64,000 bases of DNA from Odontocerum albicorne (GCA_949825065.1 OX463849.1:34801199-34865198), one strand, 5' to 3'. Positions 42,519-52,412 are shown, counted from the stretch's first letter. Program-made: numbers and translations. Notes: generated from the sequence alone by a model not told the origin.

Positions 42519-42774
42519 AAGGTTCTAAAGTTTCCGGCCTAAAATTTGTTTGTGTGTACATATAAACTATACCGAAACCATACAAGCGACGTTTCAGTTA
42601 AAATTTGATACCTCTACTCTCAGCAGTATAGGAACGCGAATCGATAGAAGACATGTTGTTTCGTTATATTCAATAATATTAAAATTTAACATCACACGAT
42701 TATCCAGTTTCTTTCAAAATAAGGGAAAGTTAAGAACGTATTAACTTTTTCAGGACTCAGGTTTTTAGACCTTG
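42519..42774 (+). mobile_element. Short mariner-related MITE
   Basis: Left end aaggttctaaagtttccgg, right end (reversed) aaggtctaaaaacctgag, TA before the left end. The interior (agaagacatgttgtttcg, atcacacgattatcc) matches the left part of the larger element at 60.48 kb. No coding sequence. Confidence 0.68.
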
Positions 42775-42869
42775 GTGGTGTAATGATAATAAAATGATCA
42801 AATAACAAATGTTAAAAAGTCTAAAAGAAGACATGAATCATCATGAGATAATTTGAATTTAACAATTTA

Positions 42870-43205
42870 ATCTGCAGCTAGGAGATGGGAGGGAATATTC
42901 AGAAGAAGGATAATGGGGGAACCAGGACACATGCTACGTCAGTGAAGTAATAAATGTTTTTTGAGTCGCTGATTGAAGCACGTTAACGTCGGAGTGAGTC
43001 ATGTACTAGTTAGCAGCTAATTCCAGATCCTAGCGCTACGGACGACGTGAAAATTGAAGACCGGTGAACTGGAAACATTACTAGACAATCCGCTTGAGAG
43101 AAGCGCGAGTCTGACATCAGCCAGGCGCGCAGCATTTTCTATGAGATATAAGGGGACGTAAAGAACACATACAGAATGGACAATACGTGCAGCTCTTACT
43201 TTATT
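42870..43205 (-). mobile_element. LINE family D 3' fragment (diverged copy)
   Basis: Follows 45.98-46.31 kb in order: ttttttgagtcgctgattga, ggagtgagtcatgtactag, acggacgacgtgaa, ggtgaactggaaa, agaagcgcgagtctgac. Divergence suggests an older copy or a sister subfamily. Confidence 0.65.
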
Positions 43206-43234
43206 GATTTATAGAGCATCATGATTTAACGATA

Positions 43235-43405
43235 GCTCTTTATGAATCTTATGTATCTATCTCTAGACTCCGGATTTTAGAAAGGAACAGTTCAGGATAG
43301 TCCTGTTACATTCTTTACTGGATCGGTCCAACTAATCGGACATCTTCCTCTTTCCCATCACCCTTTTAAGTATTCTGTAACTTTATAAATAGTCCTCTTC
43401 GGCTC
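43235..43405 (-). pseudogene. LINE family C tail fragment (copy 2)
   Basis: The minus strand reads WERGRCPISWTDPVKNVTGL, matching 'RRTKGRIPIHWTDQVRDTTG' of copy 1 at 7.5 kb. Stops on both sides. Confidence 0.65.
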
Positions 43406-43724
43406 AGGTGAAAACGACAGTTTAGAAAATAACATCAACATGCCCGAAATTCGGATACATTAAAGAGCGTGACAATATTTTTTTGGACCCAGTAACCGAG
43501 TCTACAGATTAAGTATCACCAGAACTGGCATGGAACTCGCGGTTCGTATTAACAAGTTTTGGTAACACTTTTGCATGTGAAAGGACAACAAAACACCCTT
43601 GAACTTGACACGTGAACGTCTTTTATGTAAGCCAGGTTGTATTATAAACAACGTATAATACAGTGCAATACAATGTCGCTCTTGGTCATGATTTTTTTGA
43701 AATTTAAGTACCACCATTCGGATA
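43406..43724. other. AT-rich spacer
   Basis: A 71-codon minus open frame at 43502-43717 shows no domain and is probably spurious. Confidence 0.3.
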
Positions 43725-43732
43725 TGTTAAAG

Positions 43733-44199
43733 CAGCGATTCCCAAAATTTTGAAAAGCCAGGAGAGTTTTTGAAAAGCCATATGAATATTGAAAGCTAGA
43801 GGTAGGGCAGATTTAAAAATGAGAATGTATTTTTCATATACGTAACATATATATGTAAATATAAAACAAAACAATGCTCAAATTAACAAAAGCAAATCAA
43901 TTTTTTTCTTTAACTAAAAACAACAATAGTTGCATAATTTTATTTATTCATATATTTGAATCTGACTACCATTTACAAGACAATACAGGTGTATAGTTAT
44001 AATAGAAAATAAGTGTAGTAAGTAAAAAACAAAAGAAAATTTACGAAAATAAAATCAAAACAATGAACAAAACAGAAGTGATAATATTAGTTTTTAATTT
44101 AAAAGAAGTTAAGAATTAGTTTTACTGAAAGTCCGCGGGGTCAATAAAATTAATTGGTGGAAGGATAACGACCCACGGACCGTAGTTTGGGGAGCACTG
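43733..44199. mobile_element. hAT element 2, 467 bp non-autonomous
   Basis: Left end cagcgattcccaaaatttt, right end (reversed) cagtgctccccaaactacgg, flanked by tgttaaag / ttttaaag (7 of 8 bases). The right subterminal part gacccacggaccgtagtttg resembles hAT 1. The interior is AT-rich without transposase sequence. Confidence 0.85.
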
Positions 44200-44207
44200 T
44201 TTTAAAG

Positions 44208-44595
44208 GACTAAGCGAGTAAATGAGACCACGTAATAATAAATCGATATTATTCGAATATGTTAATAATAATTCCATTAGATATGCTATTACAGTGTTCT
44301 GATGTTAGGGGATGAACACCATCCCTTAGCCGGGTGTTTATTTAAGGAATGATTGATTCGGCAGCATGCAGAATAGCTGTGCGTTATCTGGTGTGCATAA
44401 GAAGATTATATGCTGAGTATTTGGTTATCGAATCGGTTAATGTGTGAGAAAAATGTGTTTATTAGGCGGAAGGGTGCATGTCTATTTGAATGCATATTTT
44501 TGTGATGTTTAAATCGATATAAGTATATAAGAAACATATATTTTCAAAACAGTGTTTTTTTTTTAAAACGTCATATATTTTTTACTGAGTGGGAA
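44208..44595. other. Unassigned spacer
   Basis: 44290-44420 is mildly GC-richer (gatgaacaccatcccttagc), not recognised. Confidence 0.3.
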
Positions 44596-44599
44596 CAAT

Positions 44600-44890
44600 A
44601 TGAATAAAATCGATCCTGTCATGTAGCTCACGATTGAGCATCGTGACTTCCATGATAGCCCTTCACAACTATTCTCCACCCATCACTGCGATCCGCGGTT
44701 CAAAAGCAGTTGTTAAGAGTGGGTCTGTTGCGTCTCTCATTTGGTCAGTCTAACGCTTTAGGACTCTTCCTCTTATGCGTCATCCTTTCACGCTTCCAGT
44801 AACTATAAGCCTCTTCAAACTATCTGCTTGGCCACGAGCAATAGACCCAAAGAAGAGGATTCGTCGTAGACATATGCAGAAAATAAGAAG
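44600..44890 (-). pseudogene. LINE family C tail fragment (copy 3)
   Basis: The minus strand reads IARGQADSLKRLIVTGSVKG, then RIRGRVLKR, TDQMRDATDPLL. This is the same tail as the 7.4-kb copy (GHVALSQGDNLKRFMVNG). It aligns on DNA level with 58.07-58.33 kb. Confidence 0.78.
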
Positions 44891-44904
44891 TTAGTTTATT
44901 TATT

Positions 44905-45170
44905 AAATACGTGCAAACATACATATCATAACGTCATTTCTCCGTCGAGGTATGCAAATGCGCCAGATTTCCTATCTCGACACAAATACTTTACCTCTTC
45001 TAGATCAATACACTTTCTCATGAACCTCCTATCATGACTTTCTATGTTTCATTCTTTTAAAATTGCATTCACTTGATCCAATCATACTTTCCTTGGTCTT
45101 CCTCTCTCACGTCTTCCACTCACATTTTCACTATATTTTTATATATTATAGTAGTATTTTTTCACTTATT
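44905..45170 (-). mobile_element. LINE family A 3' fragment (copy 7)
   Basis: Reversed 3' end: acatacatatcataacgtca, tctccgtcgaggtatgc, then decayed coding sequence (tgatccaatcatactttcct, tcctctctcacgtcttcc). Confidence 0.78.
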
Positions 45171-45360
45171 AGTTCCACATGTGCTAACCATCCCAGAGTC
45201 CTCTGCGATGACAGCACTTCAAGAGGTACGAAATAGGTAGGGGTGGGGACTCATTGTAGGCAGAGTAGGGCAGATGTACCAGAAATAGTACGATCCTCAC
45301 TCATGAGGAACTGAATAAGATGAAAAAAGTATGACAATTAGTTTTTAATTAAATATTTAT
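45171..45360. other. Mixed family A debris
   Basis: 45180-45290 has weak family A resemblance on either strand; not resolved. Confidence 0.3.
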
Positions 45361-45512
45361 ACGTATTTTTAACACGCACGTACATACCATTTCACCGCTC
45401 ACCTGTTAAGATATACGGTACAGGTAGAGCGTCAAGCTTTCAACTAAATAAACTTTAAACTTTCAATAAACTTTCTTCATCATCCAGACTTTTATACCCA
45501 TCCATTCTTAAT
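45361..45512 (-). mobile_element. LINE family A 3' end (copy 8)
   Basis: cgtacataccatttcaccg, gttaagatatacggtacagg and agagcgtcaagctttc: the reversed 3' end. Coding sequence breaks off after about 150 bp. Confidence 0.7.
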
Positions 45513-45525
45513 CTCCTAACCACCT

Positions 45526-45610
45526 ACGTGGCCTAGTTGGTAAGACGCATGTCTCCAAATACCGGGGCTTCCGGGTTCGATTCCCGTTAGAACCCAGATA
45601 TTTTAAAACA
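45526..45610 (+). mobile_element. SINE type 1 head, best-preserved promoter boxes
   Basis: GTGGCCTAGTTGGTAAGACG (box A) and GGGTTCGATTCCCG (box B, perfect to the RNA polymerase III consensus) 40-45 bp apart, followed by gttagaacccagatatttt. No acceptor-stem pairing flanks it, so it is a tRNA-derived SINE head, not a tRNA gene. Confidence 0.82.
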
Positions 45611-45724
45611 GAATTCTTACCTGCTAAATAAAAAGGAGTTAGTTTACAGCTTTAATAATATGATTTCAATCTAAAATAGCACATTCTTTTCAAACTGCTG
45701 GATGAAAAGGAGTTCGTTTATTTA

Positions 45725-46525
45725 TTTATTTAACACCTTTATTGCAAATACAATCTGGCGGGCTTATTGCCAGATGGCAATCTCTTCCAACCAACCAGAC
45801 AAAAGTAAATGAAGCAAGTTACATGGTCGCATAAATCATTCAAATAACTATCCATCCCCACGAAATCCATATACATATACGTGAGCACATGCCCACGAAC
45901 CCCACAAAGACAGACAATCACCCGAACATTATTTTTCATATTAAGTGAGATACAATCAATCAAAAGGATAGGAAGGGATGGTGGAGAGGAAAGGAAAAGA
46001 AAAATCAGGAATGAAACACGTTATTTTACTGACTAGAAATTAAGAGTTTTTTCAGTCGCTTCTTAAAGCATGCCAAGGACGGAGCGAGTCTTATACTGGT
46101 TTGTAACTGATTCCAGAGACTCACTGCATGGACAGTAAATGACGACGTAAAGAAAGAGGAGCGGTGAACTGGAAATGCCAATAAACAATCTCTGTTTGAG
46201 CGTAGCGCTAATCCATGATTGGAAAGACGCTGAAAATTTTCGGCGAGATAAGAGGGGGCGGTGGGACAGTTAAGGATATTATACAATAGAGACAGTATGT
46301 GAATTTGGCGTCTATTTCTAACATTCAACTAGTTCAATGCCTTCTGGTATGAAGTTATATGATCGTATTTACGTAGGTTGAAAATGAATCTTAGGCACAC
46401 ATTTTGAAGACTCTGTAATTTGTCCAGCTGTTCCTCTGTAACATGCGTCCGCATAGTCCAGAATTGGAAAGAGCAGAAATTTTGGTTTTAGTTGGTAGGA
46501 ATTTTTGCAACACTTTAAGGGAATG
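45725..46525 (-). mobile_element. LINE family D 3' half (best copy)
   Basis: On the minus strand, from high to low coordinate: RT-tail coding sequence, 3' untranslated region, and a tail ending gcaataaaggtgttaaataa with (TAAA)n repeats. The end segment (agattgccatctggcaataa, gcccgccagattgtattt) closely resembles the SINE type 1 tail. This copy defines the family and gives the orientation of copies at 2.0, 6.7, 11.6, 42.9 and 47.5 kb. Confidence 0.88.
46026..46510 (-). pseudogene. LINE family D ORF2 C-terminus (CR1/Jockey-like)
   Basis: The minus strand reads FPILDYADACYRGTAGQITE then SSKCVPKIHFQPT with a stop, then NVRNRRQIHILSLLYNILNC, AENFQRLSNHGLALRSNRDC, HAVSLWNQLQTSIRLAPSL and FKKRLKKLLISS to a TAA. 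These are the post-RT 'LDY.D..Y', 'RR..HIL.L...IL' and 'WN.LP..IR...S...FK..LK..L' blocks. Last 100 residues open; upstream frame has stops. 5'-truncated. Confidence 0.85.
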
Positions 46526-47159
46526 ATATAAGAGAATCGGGATTTAAGGTAATGATAATCGTTTACAGCTACTGCTGAATACTTTAAATATAACCAAAGT
46601 CATTATTATGTGCATTAACCAAGTAGCTTTGATCCATTAACTCATTGTCAACACAGACACATTACTGTACTTCTAGACACGGAACAACCCTTAACAAAGC
46701 AGCAACGTAACACAAAATTGACTAATCAATAGGTGCATTACACGCACTTGTGGTGCTGCATCCAAATTATGAGATAACTGCACAACCCCTAGCGGGATTA
46801 ATGCATCTCTTCGGTCCACCATTAGGGCATCATTCACGTGAGGTGGAGTGGCTAATTATCCTTTGAGAGTGCTTATGGTGCCATCAAATAGTTAGGAAAG
46901 AGGAATGGGAAATGAGACGACATGATGGTGCATCTCGATTTATCATATTTCAAATTCATAGAGAGGCAATTACGTATTCAATGTCATATATAAGTCTATT
47001 TGACGCAACCGGCGTTATTTTTTAAGGATTGTCTTTTTAGGGATATTTTTATTTATATATACTCGTATTATATTTATTTTCAATTAATATTACGACAACA
47101 ATCTGAGACCACTTAATTTAAAAAATAAAGAATACCAATTGGTTTTAGTAAATATGTAT
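46526..47159. other. Spacer with the clearest non-repetitive island
   Basis: 46620-46930 is more GC-rich and carries sites such as CATTGT, GGGATTAATGC, CTAATTATCC, CACGTG and CTTTGAG (reversed TCF-like), without any sign of a mobile element. Flanking 46980-47150 is AT-rich. Confidence 0.35.
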
Positions 47160-47245
47160 CGACCGACGACCTCTGAGTCCTAGTTGGTAAGACGCTTGTC
47201 TACCAACCCGAATTGTGGGTTCGATTCTCGTAGGAACCCAGATTT
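47160..47245 (+). mobile_element. SINE type 1 head
   Basis: gtcctagttggtaagacgct (box A) and gtgggttcgattctcgtagg (box B) at the standard distance, then aacccagattttattt. The tail is missing. Confidence 0.82.
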
Positions 47246-47859
47246 TATTTAACCTTTCCCTTCCTGTGCTAAAAAAATCTGTGCGATCCGGTGCTGTGTA
47301 TTCAATACACATGTAAAAATGAGTAAAAATCGGAACAATAATAATATGTATAGCCAATCGCTTAGATTAATTAAATTTAAAGTCAAAAGCGATAATAATT
47401 TAAATTTAATTATTGAAAACATGAAAAAAACATCGGCCGACGTTCACAAAACGGGCGAAGAAACCACCTCAAGTCAATAAACAATCTCTGTTTGAGCGTA
47501 GCGCAAGTCCATAATCGGAAACGATGACAGAACTGTCTCCAAAGCCAATTCAATGTTTCCAAATCAACCAATAATAACATCATATCATCATGCAGAAGTC
47601 CAAACAGGCATAAGAGACCCAAATTAACGTGAAGATGGTTTACAGATACAATTGTATCAGATAGTAGTGTAATAGGATTTGGGTGAAGTATCGATGTAAA
47701 CCAATTTGTACGCTCTCCTTGGCAAATTCAACCATTGGCAGCAGATTATACTTGCAACGCGTGGGTTCAATATCCGTATTCTGCTTGTTATGCCTGCAGG
47801 CTGGGCCAAATGATTTATACCAGAAATCGGCAAACTTTTCACCCTTACGAGCTACAATC
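47246..47859. other. Spacer with a LINE D trace
   Basis: 47455-47530 (caataaacaatctctgtttg, gagcgtagcgcaagtcc) is a short LINE D fragment in minus orientation. The rest includes overlapping open frames on both strands (47640-48087) lacking domains. Confidence 0.4.
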
Positions 47860-47864
47860 AATTT

Positions 47865-48075
47865 TCTAATATATACGCCGTCTCCCTATCGGAGTAGGCA
47901 GAAAGGAGAGAACGCCAGACGTTCTTGTCGAAATACACATCTTTTGTTTTTTTTCAACATCTATACACCTTATTACACTACGTCAAAGATATATTTCATT
48001 GGTATTCCTCTACTACGCCTTCAACTCACATTTACACTGATGTTTATTTGTTTTGTTAGTCTTTCTTCATTCGAT
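47865..48075 (-). mobile_element. LINE family A 3' fragment (copy 9)
   Basis: Reversed 3' end: cgccgtctccctatcggagt, aggcagaaaggagagaacgc, then decayed coding sequence to attcgattttaag. Confidence 0.78.
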
Positions 48076-48339
48076 TTTAAGTTTTAATAATATTGAAACA
48101 AGTGTTAAGACAGAAACTGTTGATAAATTTGTAATTTTAAATTATTATTTTAATCTTAAATATTTCAAAAAAAAAATGAAACAAAACTATTTGATAAAGT
48201 TGAATAAAAAATATTACTCAAAAAACGTTGGCAAAAATAAAGGCTTTGTATAATTATTTATTTATTTATAAGGCATATACAATTTGTTGTTCAAACATTT
48301 TATTAATTCAACATACGGGCCTCGTGTAATGTAATTATG

Positions 48340-48395
48340 GTCTTATGTTTGTGGGTCGCGTGCAGCCCGCGGACCGCTGGTTGCCGACCCCAGCT
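48340..48395. mobile_element. hAT end fragment
   Basis: gcagcccgcggaccgctggt and tgccgacccc resemble the end of hAT 1 (ccgcggaccaccggttgggg). Only one end is visible; the terminal CACTG is degraded. Confidence 0.55.
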
Positions 48396-48560
48396 TTAAA
48401 CTATTAAATTAGTAATATTGTGAGGCTAATTTGCTCAATGTACAGTATGTATTACGTATAGACTTTCCAGCTAGCTTCTCCCTGTTTGGATTTTACTTAG
48501 TTTAATAAACTTTAAATAAATAAATAAACTGAATTCAATTTTTGTCGATTTTATTAAAAT

Positions 48561-49541
48561 TTCCGGACATTCGATGTTTCGATGTTTACTTGCGAAAGAT
48601 ATAAATTTCCGGACATTCGATGTTTCGATGTTTACTTGCGAAAGATATAAATTTCCGGACATTCGATGTTTCGATGTTTATTTGCGAAAGATATAAATTT
48701 CCGGACATTCGATGTTTACTTGCGAAAGATATAAATTTCCGGACATTCGGTGTTTCGATGTTTACTTGCGAAAGATATAAATTTCCGGACATTCGATGTT
48801 TCGATGTTTACTTACGAAAGATATAAATTTCCGGACATTCGATGTTTCGATGTTTACTTACGAAAGATATAAATTTCCGGACATTCGATGTTTCGATGTT
48901 TATTTCCGAAAGATATAAATTTCCGGACATTCGATGTTTACTTGCGAAAGATATAAATTTCCGGACATTCGGTGTTTCGATGTTTACTTGCGAAAGATAT
49001 AAATTTCCGGACATTCGATGTTTCGATGTTTACTTACGAAAGATATAAATTTCCGGACATTCGATGTTTCGATGTTTACTTACGAAAGATATAAATTTCC
49101 GGACATTCGATGTTTACTTGCGAAAGATATAAATTTCCGGACATTCGGTGTTTCGATGTTTACTTGTGAAAGATATAAATTTCCGGACATTCGATGTTTC
49201 GATGTTTACTTACGAAAGATATAAATTTCCGGAGATTCGGTGTTTCGATGTTTACTTGCGAAAGATATAAATTTCCGGACATTCGATGTTTCGATGTTTA
49301 CTTACGAAAGATATAAATTTCCGGACATTCGATGTTTCGATGTTTACTTACGAAAGATATAAATTTCCGGACATTCGATGTTTACTTGCGAAAGATATAA
49401 ATTTCCGGACATTCGGTGTTTCGATGTTTACTTGCGAAAGATATAAATTTCCGGACATTCGATGTTTCGATGTTTACTTACGAAAGATATAAATTTCCGG
49501 ACATTCGGTGTTTCGATGTTTACTTGCGAAAGATATAAATT
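48561..49541. repeat. 46/38-bp satellite, 22 units, higher-order order
   Basis: ttccggacattcg starts each unit. Long units are 46 bp; four short units (48699, 48921, 49097, 49365) are 38 bp because one 8-bp tcgatgtt copy is absent. Variant G (attcggtg) follows each short unit directly. The recurring string long-long-short-G (176 bp in its 4-unit form) marks a higher-order repeat, with 4, 5 and 6-unit versions. Open frames of 68 codons repeat within the array, but they shift with the unit length and are not genes. Confidence 0.96.
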
Positions 49542-49669
49542 TCCGATGATAATAACGTACAAATATTTTTTTTCAAGCTGTTATTAACTTAGGCATTTTA
49601 AGAGTACTAAAATATAATGCAAGCTGGCTGTTCACAATGGAATATTTTTCTCAGCATTAAAAAAAAGTG
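49542..49669. other. Array flank
   Basis: AT-rich, nothing recognised. Confidence 0.3.
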
Positions 49670-49860
49670 TTGCAAGTAAGATAAACGCTGTAGAAACAAG
49701 AGCGTCGCGTACAATATGTTGAAAAATAATTTATGACAGAATAAGGAATGGGAATATTATGAAATAATGTTGATTGAAATAAGTTGCAGTGCTTAAGACG
49801 AAGAAAGGAGCATTGAGTTTATTAAGCCACGTTAATCTGTTCACCGCGTTAAAAATAAAA
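49670..49860 (+). mobile_element. LINE family A fragment (copy 10)
   Basis: gctgtagaaacaagagcgtc, tttatgacagaataagga, agacgaagaaaggagcattg follow the blocks seen at 29.08-29.22 kb. Frame lost. Confidence 0.6.
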
Positions 49861-50635
49861 TTCCACGAATCCTGTGCGCGGCACAATTTCTAGTTTTTTA
49901 ATTTCTAAGTTTAAACGCGTATTTTGTTTAGAACCACTGATATTTGATTACAACACCAAGTAAACATGACATTCAAGTAATTTTCTGATAATAATGTCAT
50001 TACTCTTAAGGAGACTCATTAAATAAAGAAGATAAACTAAATATTACGTAAAATAAACAAAGGAATGCTACGATCAAAGCAATGATTCATTACACTCACC
50101 CAATCAAATGCATATTTGTGTGTGCGTGTGAAGAGCACTAGTAATGTTTATTTACGTAAGAGAGACTTAGTAATGTTTATTTACGTAAGAGAGACTCATC
50201 ACAGGACTCGATCCGCGTGACAGGTCGTTACATGTGACGCAATAGCTGGAAATATTGAGAAACCAAAAAAATTCGGCGCTCTGTGTATTTAACAATATCT
50301 CATAAACTAATATATTATTTGACAAGGTTTTCAGAGATGTCGCTAGAATAAAGATTATTTTAAATTTTAGCTCCATTTTCATTCCGGTTTTGTGTCATTC
50401 TTTTTAAATATTTGTGATTTGAAACTTGGATTGTCGTCAGATCACAGGCGTTTGTGCTTCCCGCGAGGAACACGTTAAAAGAACGCATAAAGAAAAAATA
50501 CAAAAATAATATACTCACACACATATGATTAGTTTAGAAGAATAAGAAAAGTTTTGAAAAACTTAGAAAAATGTGACAAAGTCAAAGGAATTAAATGCTC
50601 AAAGAGGAAAGTGTAAAATCTTTTAAATAGGAGAA
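49861..50635. other. AT-rich spacer with a 29-bp direct repeat
   Basis: gtaatgtttatttacgtaag at 50141 recurs at 50170 (period 29, two copies). Otherwise nothing recognised. Confidence 0.5.
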
Positions 50636-50750
50636 TACGCATGACGAGTCGTACGGACTGTCAGAAGTGAATAATGTGTGCCAGAATAGAACTAAGCAGA
50701 TATTGTTCCATCTGCCTACACCAATAGAAATAAGGCGTGATGGTAATTAT
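50636..50750 (+). mobile_element. LINE family A 3' end (copy 11)
   Basis: The remnant catctgcctacaccaatag and aaggcgtgatggtaat corresponds to the family 3' untranslated end; weakly preserved. Confidence 0.5.
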
Positions 50751-50824
50751 GGTGATTATTAACTTAACAGAAAGTTCCAAAACATACACAAAAGTTGCAT
50801 AGTTGATTTATAATAAGTATGTTA

Positions 50825-51055
50825 CAGTATCCGGCGGTAAGTAATACACATCGGTCTTAAGAAAAAGACTGTCGGCCATAAGCGTCTAACTTCGGCTTTG
50901 TAGAGCGTCGTCTCTGTCGCACGATGCGCTAACAGTCCGGTATCTAGAAAGAGTGGTATCTAACCGAGACAACACTCTACAAAGCCGAAGTTAGCCGATT
51001 ATAAACGACAGTCTCTTTCTTAAGCCCGATGTATATTGCTTACCGCCGGGTACTG
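50825..51055. mobile_element. TA-flanked fold-back MITE, 231 bp
   Basis: Ends CAGTATCCGGCGGTAAGTAA and (reversed) CAGTACCCGGCGGTAAGCAA, with TA outside on both sides (50823-50824, 51056-51057). The arms are about 90 bp at roughly 85 percent match, both with aacttcggctttgtagag, and enclose a short centre. The CAGT start and TA target suggest mobilisation by a Tc1/pogo-type transposase. Confidence 0.92.
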
Positions 51056-51084
51056 TATATACTTAGAGTTTATAGATAATAAAT

Positions 51085-51200
51085 ATTTATTTATGTATGC
51101 ACATACCATCACACTGTTTCCTTGTCGGGGTAGGTAGAGAGATGAGAGCGCCAGGCTTTTCTATCGTGATATACATATATCGTCTTTTCTACATCCATAC
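51085..51200 (-). mobile_element. LINE family A fragment, part 1 (split by a Jockey tail)
   Basis: Reversed family A 3' end (cacataccatcacactgttt, tgtcggggtaggtagag) ending at acatccatac. The continuation is at 51486-51610 (tttctcgtacttttctagg, atctttctctgac-like), in the order seen at 17.5 kb. Confidence 0.8.
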
Positions 51201-51485
51201 TTTTTTTCTTTCTTATTAAACAAAATAATATATTGTACAAATATTTGTCAAGGCTATACCTGTATACAAATTTATTACTTAACTAATCTTATTTATATAT
51301 TACAATTTATGAACTTACTTAATCTTATTTTCCTAGATGTCATTTTATTTTTTATAATCTTAATATATGAATTCTTAGAAATAATGAACACCTACACACT
51401 ACTTATAACTAGATAACAATTCTTACAACTAATTATTTAGCAAGAACAAGTCCACTCGTTCAGGCTACTTGTATTCCATCACATA
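51201..51485 (-). mobile_element. Jockey-type LINE 3' tail, 5'-truncated
   Basis: Begins with a 7-T run (poly(A) of the minus strand) and matches the 3' untranslated region at 9080-9370 in reverse: gtacaaatatttgtcaaggc, ttacttaactaatctta, caagtccactcgttcagg, cttgtattccatcaca. A catac repeat on both sides may be the target duplication. No coding sequence. Confidence 0.88.
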
Positions 51486-51610
51486 CACTTTCTCGTACTT
51501 TTCTAGGATTTCTCTGACTTTTTATATTTCCTTCTTTCAAATAATCATACACTTATCCAACCATACTTTCCTTAATCTTCCTCTACCACACCTTCTTGTT
51601 CCGAGGCTTC
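51486..51610 (-). mobile_element. LINE family A fragment, part 2
   Basis: Second half of the interrupted copy; aatcatacacttatccaacc and tactttccttaatcttcctc are typical of the decayed coding part. Confidence 0.75.
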
Positions 51611-51614
51611 TATA

Positions 51615-51990
51615 GTTACACAATGTGAGAAGTTCGACGTGGTGAGCATACACGTATTTTTGGGTAATCACCCTTTGTTCTGTACCGTAAATATCTTTGA
51701 TTTTTTTTGTATTTGTTCTATATTGTTTTTATATTTGAGCTGATGAGGAGCCCAAACTGCATATGCATAATCTAATTTGGTTCTTATTATATAATTATAC
51801 AAGTGTCGAATGATATCTGTACTGTTCATGTTTCTTGATATTCTTATTATAAAACCGAGTAGTTTGTAACAGTCCGATATCAAACGCGAGACATGATCAA
51901 CGAATGTAAGTCTAACATTATAACGAAGGTTACGTCCAAATTTTTGAATTCAGAAACTCTGTTCAATACTACTCCCTGTATAGCATACTC
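51615..51990 (-). pseudogene. LINE family E RT C-terminal fragment
   Basis: The minus strand reads CYKLLGFIIRISRNMNSTDI then IRHLYNYIIRTKLDYAYAVW and NIEQIQKK. This matches 'YR.LGFI.R......P.....LY...VRS.LEYAS.VW.P......IE..QR', the post-RT region of a further insect LINE lineage. 71 codons open, ends lost. Confidence 0.75.
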
Positions 51991-52412
51991 GAATTAATAT
52001 TATACAGTTAGAATGTAGAGACAATTCAACTATAACATAGCGTGAAGACCTTCATCCACATTAAACTGCACAGGTTAGACAGATATTTGAGAGCTCAATG
52101 CGATGAAGCCTGTCAGTCATCGGAATATTGATCAAGCATTGATGATATGAAGCGGATACTAATTAATGTGCTTACGCAGGGCCCATTCAATATTCATATT
52201 GACTGAAATAGTTCCTGCTCTTTGATGTTGGCGGGATTAGGCACACATGACTGGTGAAGGCAGTTTACTTAGACCACTGTCGATATCATTGTTTAGATGG
52301 GTTGATGTGACTGCTGTCACTTTGTGGGGTGAGCACGCATCTATATTACGTAATGTTTCGATAATAATTTATTAATTGTTTTCTACAATATTAGATACAC
52401 TACACTACACCT
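51991..52412. other. Non-repetitive island before solo LTR 3
   Basis: 52075-52340 is less AT-rich, with CTAATTAATG, GCGGGATTAGG, CTTTGATG and CATTGTTTAG motifs and no mobile-element feature. Confidence 0.35.

Noticed and set aside
45526..45610. A functional tRNA gene
   Set aside because: Boxes A and B are good, but I see no acceptor or anticodon stem pairing, and the same head recurs more than 15 times attached to a common tail. It is a SINE head.
48586..49492. Repeated 68-codon open frames in the 46-bp satellite
   Set aside because: They occur on both strands, change with unit length (46 and 38 bp, not codon multiples) and have no recognised domain. They are by-products of the repeat.
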